A stretch of DNA of 64,000 nt from Paraburkholderia panacisoli (GTDB lineage Bacteria; Pseudomonadota; Gammaproteobacteria; Burkholderiales; Burkholderiaceae), in contig NZ_VTUZ01000026.1 in NCBI RefSeq assembly GCF_008369935.1, forward strand, positions 1-64,000. Direction: 5' to 3'. The notes below the pieces were generated by a model that saw nothing but the letters and a program-made list of their open reading frames with translations, ran no database searches and had not been told where the DNA came from. Every line of letters begins with the position of its first letter. Position 1 is the stretch's first letter. Below, piece after piece: positions 36,556 through 46,636 of this stretch. Both the position numbers and the translations under genes were made by a program.

Positions 36556-37479
36556 TCAGATGCCGGCCAGCGAGCGCACATGCGCGACTACGCTGCGCCC
36601 GAGCGCCGACAGGTTGTAGCCGCCCTCGAGACAACTGACGATCCGGCCGCGCGCATAGCGTTTCGCGATCTCGCCCATCTGGTCGGTGATCCATGCGTAG
36701 TCGTCTTCGACGAGGCCCATGTTGCCGAGGTCGTCTTCGCGATGCGCGTCGAAGCCGGCCGAAATGAACAGCATTTCCGGCTTGAATTCGTGCAGGCGCG
36801 GCAGCCACATCATGTCCACCGCCTCGCGCACCTCCATGCCTTTCGAGCGCGCCGGCATCGGCACGTTGCACATGTTGGGCGCCTGATGGTCCGCGCCGCT
36901 GAACGGATAGAACGGATGCTGGAAGATGCTGCACATCAGCACCCGCGAGTCGCCCGCGAAAGCCGCTTCGGTGCCGTTGCCGTGATGCACGTCGAAGTCG
37001 ATGATCGCGACGCGCTGCAGCCCGTGTACGTCGAGCGCGTGACGTGCGGCAATCGCGACGTTGTTGAAGAAGCAGAAGCCCATCGCACGCGCCGGCTCCG
37101 CATGGTGGCCGGGCGGTCGCACGCTGCAGAACGCGTTGTCGAAGCGGCCTTCGATCACGGCGTCCGTGGCCGCCACCGCGGCGCCCGCCGCGCGCAACGC
37201 GGCTTGCAAGGAATGCGGATTCATCGACGTATCGGGGTCGATTTCAGCGATCCCTTCGACGGGCGATCGGCTGCGGACGTAGTCGATGTGCGCCTGGGTA
37301 TGCACGCGCAGCAGCGCGGCATCGTCGGCGAGCGGCGGCGACTCGCGCTCGATCAGCGCGTCGATGCGGCTCGCGATCAGTTGATCTTCGATTGCCTGCA
37401 GGCGCGCGGGGCATTCGGGATGCCACTGCCCCATATCGTGCAGCATGCAGTCGGCGTGGGAATAGAAGCCTGTTGCCAT
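36556..37479 (-). CDS. Histone deacetylase-family amidohydrolase (AcuC/polyamine deacetylase-like)
   Basis: 307 residues. The zinc and catalytic residues of class II deacetylases are present: RPPGHHAEPARAMGFCFFNN (His-His pair), IDFDVHHGNGTE (Asp and His ligands) and SAGFDAHREDDLGNMG (third ligand). Bacterial members act on acetylated polyamines, acetoin-related enzymes or lysines. The substrate cannot be told from the sequence. The start is ATG at 37479, and an upstream GTG (37497) with GAAGAAG is possible. Confidence 0.9.
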   Translation of the reverse strand: MATGFYSHADCMLHDMGQWHPECPARLQAIEDQLIASRIDALIERESPPLADDAALLRVHTQAHIDYVRSRSPVEGIAEIDPDTSMNPHSLQAALRAAGAAVAATDAVIEGRFDNAFCSVRPPGHHAEPARAMGFCFFNNVAIAARHALDVHGLQRVAIIDFDVHHGNGTEAAFAGDSRVLMCSIFQHPFYPFSGADHQAPNMCNVPMPARSKGMEVREAVDMMWLPRLHEFKPEMLFISAGFDAHREDDLGNMGLVEDDYAWITDQMGEIAKRYARGRIVSCLEGGYNLSALGRSVVAHVRSLAGI

Positions 37480-37691
37480 GGTTTTCTTATGCGGCACGGC
37501 TTCTTCGAAGCGCGCGCAGCGTGTCTCCTTCCAGGGGCGCGCGCCCTCGGCGCGCCAACATTTATGAAGTTACCACACGACGCCGCCGTGGCGCGTCGAG
37601 CATGGTTTTGCAGAAGGCGTCGGGTATACTGCCCCATCCGTTTTTCGCTGTCTTTTTCCCTGTCTCCCACGCACCACGCTCCTCGCTCACT

Positions 37692-38921
37692 ATGACCGTC
37701 AAGCTTGCTCTGTCCGCACGAAACCGGCTTCGCATCAGCACGCTGGCCGCCTCACTGTCCGTCGCATCGTGCATGTTCATGGCAACCAGTCCGGCGCTCG
37801 CGCAAAACATCGGCAAGAAGCCGCCGGTGCTGGTCGCGCAAAGCCAGCCGCAGCCGGCCGTGCCGCAAGGGCAAACGTTCGAGGAAGAAATCATCCCGCA
37901 GCGGTACGCGAACAATCCGAACGTGGACGCCTTCATCAACGACATGGTCGCGCGCTACGACTTCGACGAGTCCGCGTTGCATGCGCTGTTCTCCGGCGTC
38001 AGCTATTCGGCGACCGCGGTCAAGCTCGTGACGCCGTCGCCGTCGCCGACGGTGAAGAACTGGCGCGTGTATCAGTCGCGCTTTCTCGACCCGGTCCGCA
38101 TCAATGCCGGCGTGCGCTTCTGGCGCGCGAACCAGGCCACGCTGCAACGCGCATACGAAGAGTTCGGCGTGCCGCCGGAAGTGATCGTCGGCATCATCGG
38201 CGTGGAAACGATTTACGGCCGTTACATGGGCAACTTCCGCGTGCTCGACGCGCTGACCACGCTGAGCTTCGACTACCCGAACACCGCCAATCGCGGCGAT
38301 CGCCAGGCGACCTTCCGCAAGAATCTCGAAGACTATCTGGTGTGGACGCGCGACTCGCAGATCGATCCGACCACGGTACTCGGCTCCTATACCGGTGCGA
38401 TCGGCATCCCGCAGTTCCTGCCGAGCAGCATCGTGCAATACGCAGTGAGCTACGACGGCAAAAAGGAGATCGACCTGCGCACGAGCGAGGCGGACGCGAT
38501 CGGCAGTGTGGCCAACTACCTGCGCCAGAACGGCTGGGAAAGCGGCCGGCCGGTGGTGTGGCGGATCGGCTCGGATGCCGGCAGCCTGGGTGTCGCGCAA
38601 GCCGCCGCCGACGGCCAGCCGGAACCGCACTGGCCGCTCGAACAGCTGCTGCGCGCCGGACTGCTGCTGAACGAACCGGGCGTGGATGTCGCGGCGGAAG
38701 CCGGCACGCCGGTGACGGTGGTGGATTTGCCGTCGCCGGGACGCGGCACCGAGTTCAAGCTGGGATTGAAGAACTTCTACGTGCTGACCCGCTATAACCG
38801 CAGCTTCTTTTATGCGCTCGCGGTGTATCAGTTGGGCCAGCGGGTCAAAGCGCAGATGGAAGCAGGCGATGCGGCGAATGCCGTCGATAACGCGGCGCCG
38901 CCGAACGGGGCTTCGCAATGA
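37692..38921 (+). CDS. mltB: Lytic murein transglycosylase B
   Basis: 409 residues. Cleaves peptidoglycan glycan strands in the periplasm. The catalytic Glu is residue 172 in GIIGVETIYGRYMG, the MltB signature. YTGAIGIPQFLPSS is the second family block. The N-terminus has a hydrophobic segment. Two reads are possible: a lipobox VASC (24-27) giving an outer-membrane lipoprotein, or Sec cleavage after ALA (about 35-37). Confidence 0.94.
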   Translation: MTVKLALSARNRLRISTLAASLSVASCMFMATSPALAQNIGKKPPVLVAQSQPQPAVPQGQTFEEEIIPQRYANNPNVDAFINDMVARYDFDESALHALFSGVSYSATAVKLVTPSPSPTVKNWRVYQSRFLDPVRINAGVRFWRANQATLQRAYEEFGVPPEVIVGIIGVETIYGRYMGNFRVLDALTTLSFDYPNTANRGDRQATFRKNLEDYLVWTRDSQIDPTTVLGSYTGAIGIPQFLPSSIVQYAVSYDGKKEIDLRTSEADAIGSVANYLRQNGWESGRPVVWRIGSDAGSLGVAQAAADGQPEPHWPLEQLLRAGLLLNEPGVDVAAEAGTPVTVVDLPSPGRGTEFKLGLKNFYVLTRYNRSFFYALAVYQLGQRVKAQMEAGDAANAVDNAAPPNGASQ

Positions 38922-38958
38922 GTTGCAGCGTGCGCTGAGTCTGCCTCATGCCTGAACG

Positions 38959-38994
38959 AAAAAAGCGCCGGTCTGTTCAGAGCTGGCGCTTTTT
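38959..38994. terminator. Bidirectional terminator between mltB and cysM
   Basis: AAAAAAGCGCC, a 15-base GC-poor loop region, GGCGCTTTTT. The inverted repeat with A-run and T-run serves two convergent genes. Confidence 0.8.
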
Positions 38995-39040
38995 CTTTGG
39001 CCTTCTGTTGCCCAGCGCTGCGGCTCGGCACCCTTAGGCG

Positions 39041-39943
39041 TCAGGCGGGAAACACCCCGGTCGACAGATACCGGTCGCCGCGGTCGCAGACGATGAACAC
39101 GATCGTCGCATTCTCGACCTGGCGCGCGACACGCAGCGCCACTTCACACGCGCCGCCCGACGAGATGCCGGCGAAGATGCCTTCGACCGATGCCATGCGG
39201 CGCGCCATGGCTTCGGCGGCGGCCTGGCTCACATTCTCGACGCGATCCACGCGGCTGCGGTCGAAAATTTTCGGCAGATACGCTTCCGGCCATTTGCGGA
39301 TGCCCGGAATGCGCGACCCTTCCTCAGGTTGCGCGCCGATGATCTCAATCGCCTGATTCTGCGTTTTCAGATAGGTGGACACGCCCATGATCGTGCCGGT
39401 CGTCCCCATCGACGACACGAAGTGCGTGATGCGCCCTTCGGTGTCGCGCCAGATTTCCGGGCCCGTGCCTTCGAGGTGCGAAGCCGGATTGTCCGGATTC
39501 GCGAACTGATCGAGGATGATGCCCTTGCCCTCGCGCTGCATCTGTTCGGCCAGATCGCGGGCGTACTCCATGCCGCCGGTGACGGGCGTCAGAATGATCT
39601 GCGCGCCATACGCCGCCATGCTCTGACGGCGTTCCACCGACAGATCCTCCGGCATGATCAGCACCATCTTGTAGCCACGGATCGCAGCCGCCATTGCCAG
39701 CGCAATGCCGGTGTTGCCGCTGGTGGATTCGATCAGCGTGTCGCCCGGTTTGATGCGCCCGCGCGCTTCCGCTTTCTTGATCATCGACAAAGCCGGGCGA
39801 TCCTTCACCGAGCCCGCGGGATTATTCCCTTCGAGCTTTGCAAGAATCACGTTGTTGCGGCTGCGGATCTCGTCGTCGGGGAGCCGGACGAGTTGCACGA
39901 GCGGCGTATTGCCGATCGTATCTTCAATCGTTTTGTAAGCCAT
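39041..39943 (-). CDS. cysM: Cysteine synthase B
   Basis: 300 residues. PLP enzyme making cysteine from O-acetylserine and sulfide or thiosulfate. The Schiff-base Lys is in NPAGSVKDRPAL (about 44-55), the phosphate-binding loop is TSGNTGIAL, and the C-terminal Ser is in GISSGGACEVA. Length and the motif MGTTGTIMG fit CysM rather than CysK. The ATG at 39943 begins MAYKTIEDTIGNTPL. Confidence 0.95.
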   Translation of the reverse strand: MAYKTIEDTIGNTPLVQLVRLPDDEIRSRNNVILAKLEGNNPAGSVKDRPALSMIKKAEARGRIKPGDTLIESTSGNTGIALAMAAAIRGYKMVLIMPEDLSVERRQSMAAYGAQIILTPVTGGMEYARDLAEQMQREGKGIILDQFANPDNPASHLEGTGPEIWRDTEGRITHFVSSMGTTGTIMGVSTYLKTQNQAIEIIGAQPEEGSRIPGIRKWPEAYLPKIFDRSRVDRVENVSQAAAEAMARRMASVEGIFAGISSGGACEVALRVARQVENATIVFIVCDRGDRYLSTGVFPA

Positions 39944-40260
39944 ATCGGTTCTGGTGCTGTCGATGCGCGGAGTCTGCAAGCTATCGATTCTAAACCACCG
40001 TGTGCGCGGCTGCCGTGCGGCCCTTCTGCCCGCATGGGTCCAGCGGGGCATCGGCGCTCGCGTTCGACGCCAGCCTGACGCGCAAACCGCGGTGTACGAG
40101 CACGGCATTCACCACGCAAAAAGCCCGCGGCCGAGAACCGCGGGAGCCAGTCATCTGCATGACAGCTGAAGGAGTGTTCTTGCCACTCCGACCATGAACG
40201 GGACGACGGTCGCGGACCGCGCGCGCGGTAGGGGGCCCCACGCGCCCGGCCCGCGTCGGG
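39944..40260. other. Intergenic region between cysM and the ComEA-like gene
   Basis: 317 bases without a gene. It holds the terminator of the ComEA-like gene at 40118-40144 and must contain the cysM promoter near its left end. The overlapping short open frames have no ribosome sites and are not credible. Confidence 0.5.
40118..40144 (-). terminator. Terminator of the ComEA-like gene
   Basis: On the minus strand CCCGCGG-TTCTCGG-CCGCGGG is followed by CTTTTT, about 117 bases after the stop codon. Confidence 0.8.
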
Positions 40261-40626
40261 CTATTTCTTCACCGCCACTGTGGGATTGCTTTTGGACGCG
40301 TCGGCCGAAACGGCCGCGCCTTTGCCCGGTGTAGCCGCCGCAACCTGCGTGTTAGCAGCCGCGCCAGCCGGACCGACAGCGAGACCCTCCGCCTGCAGGC
40401 GCTCGACGGTATGCCCGCCCATGCCTTTGACGCGTTTGCCGAGATCGGCCGGGTCCTTGAACGGGCCATGCGCTGCACGCTCGTCGAGAATGGCTTTCGC
40501 TTTGGCCGCACCGATGCCCTTGATGCCGCGCAGCGCATCCTCGTTAGCCGTGTTGACGTCAACCGCCGCATACGCGTGGCCGAAAGCGGCGAGCATGGCC
40601 GCGGTAACCAGAGTTTTTCGAAACAT
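40261..40626 (-). CDS. ComEA-family helix-hairpin-helix DNA-binding protein
   Basis: 121 residues. A signal peptide (to about AYA, residue 20) precedes a ComEA-type HhH domain: VDVNTANEDALRGIKGIGAAKAKAILDERAAHG (pieces VNTANEDAL and IKGIGAAKAKAI). After about 75 the tail is Ala/Gly/Pro-rich. Periplasmic ComEA proteins bind incoming double-stranded DNA during natural transformation, and short ones are widespread. The ATG at 40626 has GGGAG at 7 bases, but this site lies inside a strong inverted repeat (see 40628-40680). It is 77 bases downstream of hldD. Confidence 0.92.
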   Translation of the reverse strand: MFRKTLVTAAMLAAFGHAYAAVDVNTANEDALRGIKGIGAAKAKAILDERAAHGPFKDPADLGKRVKGMGGHTVERLQAEGLAVGPAGAAANTQVAAATPGKGAAVSADASKSNPTVAVKK

Positions 40627-40627
40627 A

Positions 40628-40680
40628 TGGAATCTCCCTCGTACTACCGGTCGGCGACCATCACCGACCGGGAGATTCCA
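40628..40680 (-). promoter_or_regulatory. Structured leader of the ComEA-like mRNA that pairs the Shine-Dalgarno
   Basis: On the minus strand the leader reads TGGAATCTCCC, 31 bases, GGGAGATTCCA, T, ATG. The arms are perfect 11-base complements, and the 3' arm contains the GGGAG ribosome site. Inside lies a second inverted repeat, CCGGTCGG / CCGACCGG (40664-40671 with 40647-40654), sharing two bases with the outer arm. There is no U-run, so it is not a terminator. It looks like translational control by ribosome-site occlusion. Confidence 0.6.
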
Positions 40681-40703
40681 GTTTAAAGAGGGATCCGAAT
40701 TAA

Positions 40704-41696
40704 TTACACCTGGCCGAACAGCCAACGTACGTAGCGATCGACACCTTCCTGCACGCTCAGAAACGGCGCATCGTAGCCGGCCGCGCGCAGCTTCGACTGA
40801 TCGGCTTGCGTGAAGCATTGGTATTTGCCGCGCAGCGCGTCGGGAAACGGAATGTATTCGATCAGCCCGCGCTGCACCTGATCCGCGAGCGACAGCGCCG
40901 GCTCGTGGTTCAGCGCGCGCAACGTGTTGACCACGGTGCTCGCGATGTCGTTGAACGGCTGCGCGCGGCCGCTCCCCAGATTGAAGATGCCCGACTTGTC
41001 CGGATTGTCGAAGAAGAACAGATTGACCTTCACCACGTCTTCGACGGACACGAAATCGCGCGTCTGCTCGCCGGCCGCGTAGCCGTTGTATTCGCCGAAC
41101 AGCTTGACCTTGCTTTCAGCGCGAAACTGGTTGAAGTTGTGAAACGCAACCGACGCCATGCGCGCCTTGTGCGTTTCGCGCGGGCCGTACACGTTGAAGT
41201 AACGGAAGCCCGCAATCTGGCTCTTCGCGGTGGGCAGCACGCGCCGGATCACCTGATCGAACAGGAACTTCGAATAGCCGTACACGTTCAGCGGCTGCTC
41301 GACTTCGCGCTCTTCGACGAAACGGTTCGACCCGCCATAGGTGGCCGCCGACGACGCGTACAGGAACTGGATGTTCTGCGCGAGGCAGACATCGAGCACG
41401 TCGCGGCTGTAGCGGAAATTGTTGTCCATCATGTAGCGGCCGTCGGTCTCCATCGTGTCCGAGCAGGCGCCTTCGTGGAAAATCGCGCGCACCTTGCCGA
41501 AGTCGCCGCGCTTGAAGCGCTCGACGAATTCGGTCTTGTCGAGATAGTCGTCGATCTCGCAGTCGACCAGGTTCTTGAACTTGTCAGCACGCGTGAGATT
41601 GTCGACGGCGATGATGCGTTGTTCGCCGCGCTCGTTGAGCGCCTTCACGAGATTGCTGCCGATGAAACCGGCCGCGCCGGTGACGATGAGGGTCAT
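40704..41696 (-). CDS. hldD: ADP-L-glycero-D-manno-heptose-6-epimerase
   Basis: 330 residues. Last step in making ADP-L-glycero-D-manno-heptose for the LPS inner core. The NADP fold [16 protein letters not shown] is at the N-terminus, and the catalytic Tyr/Lys pair is in [11 protein letters not shown]. HldD-specific blocks [18 protein letters not shown] and [14 protein letters not shown] are present. It lies downstream of hldA and ugd on the same strand. Confidence 0.97.
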   Translation of the reverse strand: MTLIVTGAAGFIGSNLVKALNERGEQRIIAVDNLTRADKFKNLVDCEIDDYLDKTEFVERFKRGDFGKVRAIFHEGACSDTMETDGRYMMDNNFRYSRDVLDVCLAQNIQFLYASSAATYGGSNRFVEEREVEQPLNVYGYSKFLFDQVIRRVLPTAKSQIAGFRYFNVYGPRETHKARMASVAFHNFNQFRAESKVKLFGEYNGYAAGEQTRDFVSVEDVVKVNLFFFDNPDKSGIFNLGSGRAQPFNDIASTVVNTLRALNHEPALSLADQVQRGLIEYIPFPDALRGKYQCFTQADQSKLRAAGYDAPFLSVQEGVDRYVRWLFGQV

Positions 41697-41849
41697 GATG
41701 AGCCTGCGGTAATGAGCTTTGCATGGGACTGGAGTAAGCGCTCAAGCGCCAACTCCACTCGACAGCGTTGCATGGGTTCATGCTGATGCCCCGCGAATCC
41801 CTGGTTCAGGCAGCCCGAAGGCGCACATTCGGGGATTGCGCGGGCCGCA

Positions 41850-42857
41850 TCAAAGAAAGAGTTCGTCGTAGTCGACGGTGGCGGTGCCGAGTTTGCCGAC
41901 CACGATGCCGGCCGCGCGATTCGCGAGGCCGACCGCCTCGACCAGCGTGAGACCCGCGCCCAGCATGGCTGCGAGCGTGGCGATCACGGTGTCGCCCGCA
42001 CCTGAGACATCATACACTTCGCGTGCGACGGCCGAAGCGTGCAGGACGCCGTCGTCGGAGAAGAGCGTCATGCCCTCTTCCGAGCGCGTCAGCAGGAGCG
42101 CCTTGAACGCCAGCTCGGCGCGCAGTTTCGTCACGCGCGCGAGCAGATCGTCTTCGGATTTCCATTGACCGACCACCTCGCGCAACTCGGCGCGATTTGG
42201 CGTGATCAGCGTCGCGCCGCGATAGCGCTCCCAGTCGTCGCCCTTCGGATCGACCAGCACCGGCTTGCCGGCCGCGCGTGCTTTCGCGATCATCTGCGTG
42301 ACGTGGGTCAGGCCGCCCTTCGCGTAGTCGGACATCAGGATCACGTCGTGCAACGGCAGCAATTCGTCGAAGCGCGCGAGACCCGCGAGCAGCACTTCGT
42401 GCGCCGGCGAGTTTTCGAAGTCGACCCGCAGCAACTGCTGCTGACGCGACAGCACGCGCAGCTTGATCGTGGTGAGCAGCGCCGGATCGCGTTCGAGATG
42501 CGGCGTCACGCCGCTTTCGCTCAGCAACTGGACGAGGCGCTCGCCGGGTTCGTCATGGCCGACCACGCATAACAGGCCGGCCTGCGCGCCGAGCGCGACC
42601 GCGTTGCGCGCGACGTTGGCCGCGCCGCCGAGGCGGTCTTCCTGACGCTGCACATGCACCACCGGGACCGGCGCTTCCGGCGAGATGCGGTTGACGTCGC
42701 CGAACCAGTAGCGGTCGAGCATCACGTCGCCGACCACCAGCACACGCGCCGCGCCGAGCTGGGCGCGCGGCACGACCGTGAGCCTCGGCGCCGGTGTCGC
42801 CGCGGGTGCGCCCGGCATGGCCTCAGGCATTGGCCGGAAGTTCAGAGGGTTGGGCAT
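41850..42857 (-). CDS. hldA: D-glycero-beta-D-manno-heptose-7-phosphate kinase (HldA)
   Basis: 335 residues, only the PfkB-type kinase half of the enterobacterial HldE fusion, as usual in beta-proteobacteria. [25 protein letters not shown] and GGAANVARN (short pieces) mark the heptose kinase, and [11 protein letters not shown] holds the catalytic Asp. The first 35 residues are Pro/Ala-rich. The ATG at 42857 overlaps the end of ugd by 35 bases. A Met at residue 10 is another option. Confidence 0.92.
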   Translation of the reverse strand: MPNPLNFRPMPEAMPGAPAATPAPRLTVVPRAQLGAARVLVVGDVMLDRYWFGDVNRISPEAPVPVVHVQRQEDRLGGAANVARNAVALGAQAGLLCVVGHDEPGERLVQLLSESGVTPHLERDPALLTTIKLRVLSRQQQLLRVDFENSPAHEVLLAGLARFDELLPLHDVILMSDYAKGGLTHVTQMIAKARAAGKPVLVDPKGDDWERYRGATLITPNRAELREVVGQWKSEDDLLARVTKLRAELAFKALLLTRSEEGMTLFSDDGVLHASAVAREVYDVSGAGDTVIATLAAMLGAGLTLVEAVGLANRAAGIVVGKLGTATVDYDELFL

Positions 42858-44226
42858 AGGGGCGTCCAATCGAGTGATAGTCGATGCCGAGTTCGGTCAT
42901 CGCGTCCGGTTCGTACAGATTCCGGCCATCGAAAATCAGCGGCGACTTCAGCACCGATTTCAGATGCACGAAATCCGGACTCTTGAATTCTTTCCATTCG
43001 GTCACGATCACGAGCGCATCGGCGCCGGTGAGCGTTTCATCCTGCGTGCCGGTGAAGGTCAAACGCGCGAGTTGCTCGGGCGCCGCGTGCAGATCCATCG
43101 CGAACACACGGTGCGCTTCCGCTACCGCGACCGGATCGTACGCGCGCACCTGGGCGCCACGCGCCAGCAGTTCGGCAATCACGCGACGGCTCGGCGCCTC
43201 GCGCATATCGTCGGTATTCGGCTTGAACGCGAGGCCCCATACCGCGAACGTGCGGCCGCTCAGATCGTCGCCGAGCGTGGCCGTGATCTTGTTCACCAGC
43301 ACGTCCTTCTGCTTGTGGTTCACTTCCTCGACCGCTTCGAGAATGCGCAGATTGTGGCCGCTCTCGCTTGCGGTGCGGATCAGCGCCTGGACGTCCTTCG
43401 GGAAGCACGAGCCGCCGTAGCCGCAACCGGCATACAGGAAGTGATAGCCGATCCGCGGGTCCGAGCCGATGCCGCGACGCACCGCTTCGATATCCGCGCC
43501 GACCCGGTCCGCCAGATTCGACATCTCGTTCATGAACGAGATGCGCGTGGCGAGCATCGCATTGGCGGCGTATTTGGTGAACTCGGCCGAGCGCACGTCC
43601 ATGTACAGCGTGCGTTCGTGATTGCGGTTGAACGGCGCGTACAGACGCTTCATCAGTTCGCGCGCGCGCTGGCCGGCTTCGTCCTCGTCGACGCCGAGCA
43701 CGATGCGGTCGGGCCGCATGAAGTCGTCGACAGCCGCGCCTTCCTTCAGAAACTCGGGGTTGGAAACCACCGAAAAGCGGTGCTGCGCGCTATTCGCGAG
43801 CCCGCGTTTAGCCAGCTCTTCTTCGATCACCGCGCGCACCCGCTGCGCGGTGCCGACCGGCACGGTCGATTTATCGACGATCACCTTGAAGCCGTTCATC
43901 GTGCGGCCGATGTTGCGGGCCGCCTCCAGCACGTATTGAAGATCGGCCGAGCCGTCTTCGTCGGGCGGCGTGCCGACCGCGATGAACTGCACGTCGCCGT
44001 GGGCGACGCTCGCTTCGACATCGGTTGAAAACGTGATGCGCCCGGCCGCGCGCGTGCGGGCGATCATCTCCTGCAAGCCCGGCTCGTGAATCGGGACGCC
44101 GCCGTTGTTGAGGATCTCGATCTTGCGGGGATCGACGTCGAGGCAGAAAACGTCATTGCCGATCTCAGCGAGACACGCGCCAGTGACGAGGCCGACATAG
44201 CCAGTGCCGATAATGGTGATTTTCAT
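42823..44226 (-). CDS. ugd: UDP-glucose 6-dehydrogenase
   Basis: 467 residues. Oxidises UDP-glucose to UDP-glucuronate, used for exopolysaccharide and for aminoarabinose on lipid A. NAD fold: [20 protein letters not shown]. The catalytic Cys is in [14 protein letters not shown]. The C-terminal [17 protein letters not shown] block is intact. The ATG at 44226 is the family start. Upstream of hldA in an envelope-sugar cluster. Confidence 0.97.
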   Translation of the reverse strand: MKITIIGTGYVGLVTGACLAEIGNDVFCLDVDPRKIEILNNGGVPIHEPGLQEMIARTRAAGRITFSTDVEASVAHGDVQFIAVGTPPDEDGSADLQYVLEAARNIGRTMNGFKVIVDKSTVPVGTAQRVRAVIEEELAKRGLANSAQHRFSVVSNPEFLKEGAAVDDFMRPDRIVLGVDEDEAGQRARELMKRLYAPFNRNHERTLYMDVRSAEFTKYAANAMLATRISFMNEMSNLADRVGADIEAVRRGIGSDPRIGYHFLYAGCGYGGSCFPKDVQALIRTASESGHNLRILEAVEEVNHKQKDVLVNKITATLGDDLSGRTFAVWGLAFKPNTDDMREAPSRRVIAELLARGAQVRAYDPVAVAEAHRVFAMDLHAAPEQLARLTFTGTQDETLTGADALVIVTEWKEFKSPDFVHLKSVLKSPLIFDGRNLYEPDAMTELGIDYHSIGRPYAQPSELPANA

Positions 44227-44366
44227 ACGTTTTCCGGTAGAGGGTTCCGGTGATGATTGCCGGTCATGAGGCCGGCGACGAACTCGCGGCGAAATCCGCC
44301 CGCGCAAGCACTAGCGCCGCATGTGCGGCGCCGTAGCCAACGACCGAAGCGGCGGTCAACGCAGCG

Positions 44367-45542
44367 TCAGGTCGGCGCCGCAATCGGTTCGACGCGACGC
44401 GGCGCATAGGTTTCCCAACCGCTGCAGCCCGGGCACTGCCAATAGAACAGCCGGGCCCTGAAACCGCAATTCTGGCACGTATAGCGCGGCAGATTTTTGG
44501 TGCGCTGACGGATCAGCGTGCGCATCAGTTCGAGTTCGCTGCGCCGCGGCTCTTCCGCGACGGCTTGCTGCGCCTCGAGCAGGCGCGTCATACCCGCCAG
44601 ATTCGGCGACTTCTGCATCTGTGCGCGCGCCAGCGCGTGCGCCGCATCGGTTCCGCGCAGCGACGCGACGTGCTGATAAGCGACGTCCAGCAGATCGTTG
44701 CTCGGATGACGATCGACCCACACGGTGAGCAGGTCGGCGCCGTCCTGCGGACGGCCAAGCGCCTCGTAAGCCTTCATCACCTTCTCCGCCACCAGCGGCA
44801 GATAGGCCGGGTTCTGTTCCTCGACGCGCCGCCACTGCGCGATGGCCGCTTCCTGCGCGCCGCCGGCCGCGTCGACGTCGCCGAACAGGATCGTCGCGCG
44901 CACGTTGGTCGGGTTCGCCTTCAGCGCGAAGCTGAGCTGCCGGCGCGCCTCGTCCGGATTGTTCTGCTGCAGCGCTTCCTGCGCGAGTTCGCAATGGAAC
45001 TGCGCGATTTCCCTGTCGAGCGATTCGGCGCCCATCGTTTCCAGATGGCGCGCGATATCGATCGACTTGACCCAGTCCTTCTCGATTTCGTAGATGGTGA
45101 GCAGCGCCCGTTGCGCGCCCAACGCGTAGTCGCCCGTTTCGAGCGAACGGAAAGTTTCCTCGGCGCGATCGAGCAGGCCCGCTTTCAGGAAGTCCTGACC
45201 CAGCTCGTAGAGCGCGTGATCGCGTTCGCTGACCGGCAGATCGGCGCGGCTCAACAGGTTCTGATGCACGCGAATCGCGCGGTCCGTTTCGCCGCGGCGG
45301 CGGAACAGATTGCCCAGTGCGAAATGCAGTTCGACCGTTTCAGGGTCGAGCTTGACCACTTCGATGAACGCGTCGATCGCCTTGTCCGGCTGCTCGTTGA
45401 GCAGGAAGTTCAGGCCGCGAAAATACGAGCGCGGCAGGTTGGCGCTTTCGGACAGCAGCGTCTTGAGGTCGTAGCGCGCAGCCATCCAGCCGAACGCGAA
45501 AGCGACGGGGATGACAAGCAGCCACCAGAAGTCTAGATCCAT
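44367..45542 (-). CDS. lapB: Lipopolysaccharide assembly protein LapB (YciM)
   Basis: 391 residues. An N-terminal membrane anchor (about 4-20) is followed by many TPR helices and a C-terminal rubredoxin-like zinc site, CQNCGFRARLFYWQCPGC. LapB controls LpxC turnover and so balances LPS and phospholipid synthesis. It is preceded by lapA on the same strand, the standard pair. Confidence 0.95.
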   Translation of the reverse strand: MDLDFWWLLVIPVAFAFGWMAARYDLKTLLSESANLPRSYFRGLNFLLNEQPDKAIDAFIEVVKLDPETVELHFALGNLFRRRGETDRAIRVHQNLLSRADLPVSERDHALYELGQDFLKAGLLDRAEETFRSLETGDYALGAQRALLTIYEIEKDWVKSIDIARHLETMGAESLDREIAQFHCELAQEALQQNNPDEARRQLSFALKANPTNVRATILFGDVDAAGGAQEAAIAQWRRVEEQNPAYLPLVAEKVMKAYEALGRPQDGADLLTVWVDRHPSNDLLDVAYQHVASLRGTDAAHALARAQMQKSPNLAGMTRLLEAQQAVAEEPRRSELELMRTLIRQRTKNLPRYTCQNCGFRARLFYWQCPGCSGWETYAPRRVEPIAAPT

Positions 45543-45611
45543 GCGATTAATGCAAATGTGCGGGAAAGCGGGAACGGAACGCCGCGCCTGAGCCGCGCGG
45601 CGGAAGAAAAC

Positions 45612-45905
45612 TCAGATCAGCGGCGGCATGGGCGGCTGTTCGACCACCACCGGCGTTTCGCGTGCGACGCGCAACTCGCGCTTGAGCCGGCCATTTTCCA
45701 TGCGCAAGCGCACCATGGCGGGCATCGACGACACCAGGCCAGCCAGCAGCCCCACTACGAAGAACGCGAGGCCGATCAGGATCAAAGGCGCCGACCACGC
45801 ATAGCCGGCGAGGAAATTCAGCGTAGCAGGTTGTGTGTTGGAGAGCGCGAGCACCAGCAGCAGCACGAACACCAGCACACGGATCAGCCAGACGATAAAT
45901 TTCAT
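45612..45905 (-). CDS. lapA: LapA-family membrane protein (DUF1049)
   Basis: 97 residues from MKFIVWLIRVLVF. Two membrane helices (4-22 and 38-62) surround the conserved NTQPATLNFLAG. The tail is a charged coil ending in Pro-rich sequence. LapA works with LapB at the inner membrane in LPS assembly. Confidence 0.92.
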   Translation of the reverse strand: MKFIVWLIRVLVFVLLLVLALSNTQPATLNFLAGYAWSAPLILIGLAFFVVGLLAGLVSSMPAMVRLRMENGRLKRELRVARETPVVVEQPPMPPLI

Positions 45906-46291
45906 AGAGGTCTCTTGACGGCAGTTGCGGGGTGACGCCGGCTTGATGACGCGTCGCGCCACGGTGTTGCCCGCGCCGAAGTGACCCGTATTGTAATTGA
46001 AGCCCTCGCGGCTGGGCAGGAACTGGCGGATTGCGGACTTACACGAGTTTTAGCGCGCTGCAAAGGGCTGCACGGACAGATGTCCCATGCCGGAAAGGGC
46101 GACTTGCGGCACGTTGGGCACCTCTGCGCAAATCGGCACGGCAACTCAGCACGTCAAATCAGCAACGAGCACGCAGCGCAAAAAGCACGGACGAAAAAAA
46201 AGCGCCCGAAGGCGCTTTTTCTGGTCTTTTGCCGACTGGCTTTGGCCGCTGACGCTACCAATGCCACGCTGCAAAACGCACAGCGGGGCAT
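45906..46291. other. Intergenic region between lapA and ihfB
   Basis: 386 bases without a gene. It holds the ihfB terminator at 46194-46220 and presumably the lapAB promoter. The open frames that cross it on the plus strand are shadows with no ribosome sites. Confidence 0.5.
46194..46220 (-). terminator. Terminator after ihfB
   Basis: On the minus strand GCGCC-TTCG-GGCGC is followed by TTTTTTT. The tight tetraloop hairpin lies about 70 bases after the ihfB stop. Confidence 0.85.
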
Positions 46292-46615
46292 TTACAGATC
46301 GTCATCCGGCTCTTCAGCCTTCAACGGCTCGCCCGCGCGGCGATCCACCCGCTCACGCAATTCCTTGCCTGGCTTGAAGTGCGGTACGTACTTCTCAGGT
46401 ACCAACACCTTCTCGCCCGACTTCGGATTGCGTCCGACGCGGGAAGGACGGCGGTTGAGGCCGAAGCTGCCGAAGCCACGAATTTCGATGCGATGACCGT
46501 TGGCAAGCGCCTCCGACATCGCATCAAGCATCGTCTTCACCGCGAAATCCGCATCTTTGAGTACAAGCTGCGGAAACCGCGTAGCCAGCTGGGCGACCAA
46601 TTCCGATTTGGTCAT
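46292..46615 (-). CDS. ihfB: Integration host factor beta subunit
   Basis: 107 residues. DNA-bending protein, partner of IhfA. The HU/IHF signature [28 protein letters not shown] (pieces [13 protein letters not shown] and GRNPKSGE) contains the intercalating Pro. The acidic tail is slightly longer than in E. coli. It follows rpsA by 21 bases, the classical rpsA-ihfB arrangement. Confidence 0.97.
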   Translation of the reverse strand: MTKSELVAQLATRFPQLVLKDADFAVKTMLDAMSEALANGHRIEIRGFGSFGLNRRPSRVGRNPKSGEKVLVPEKYVPHFKPGKELRERVDRRAGEPLKAEEPDDDL

Positions 46616-46636
46616 TCTGCAGCAGACCTCTCAGGC

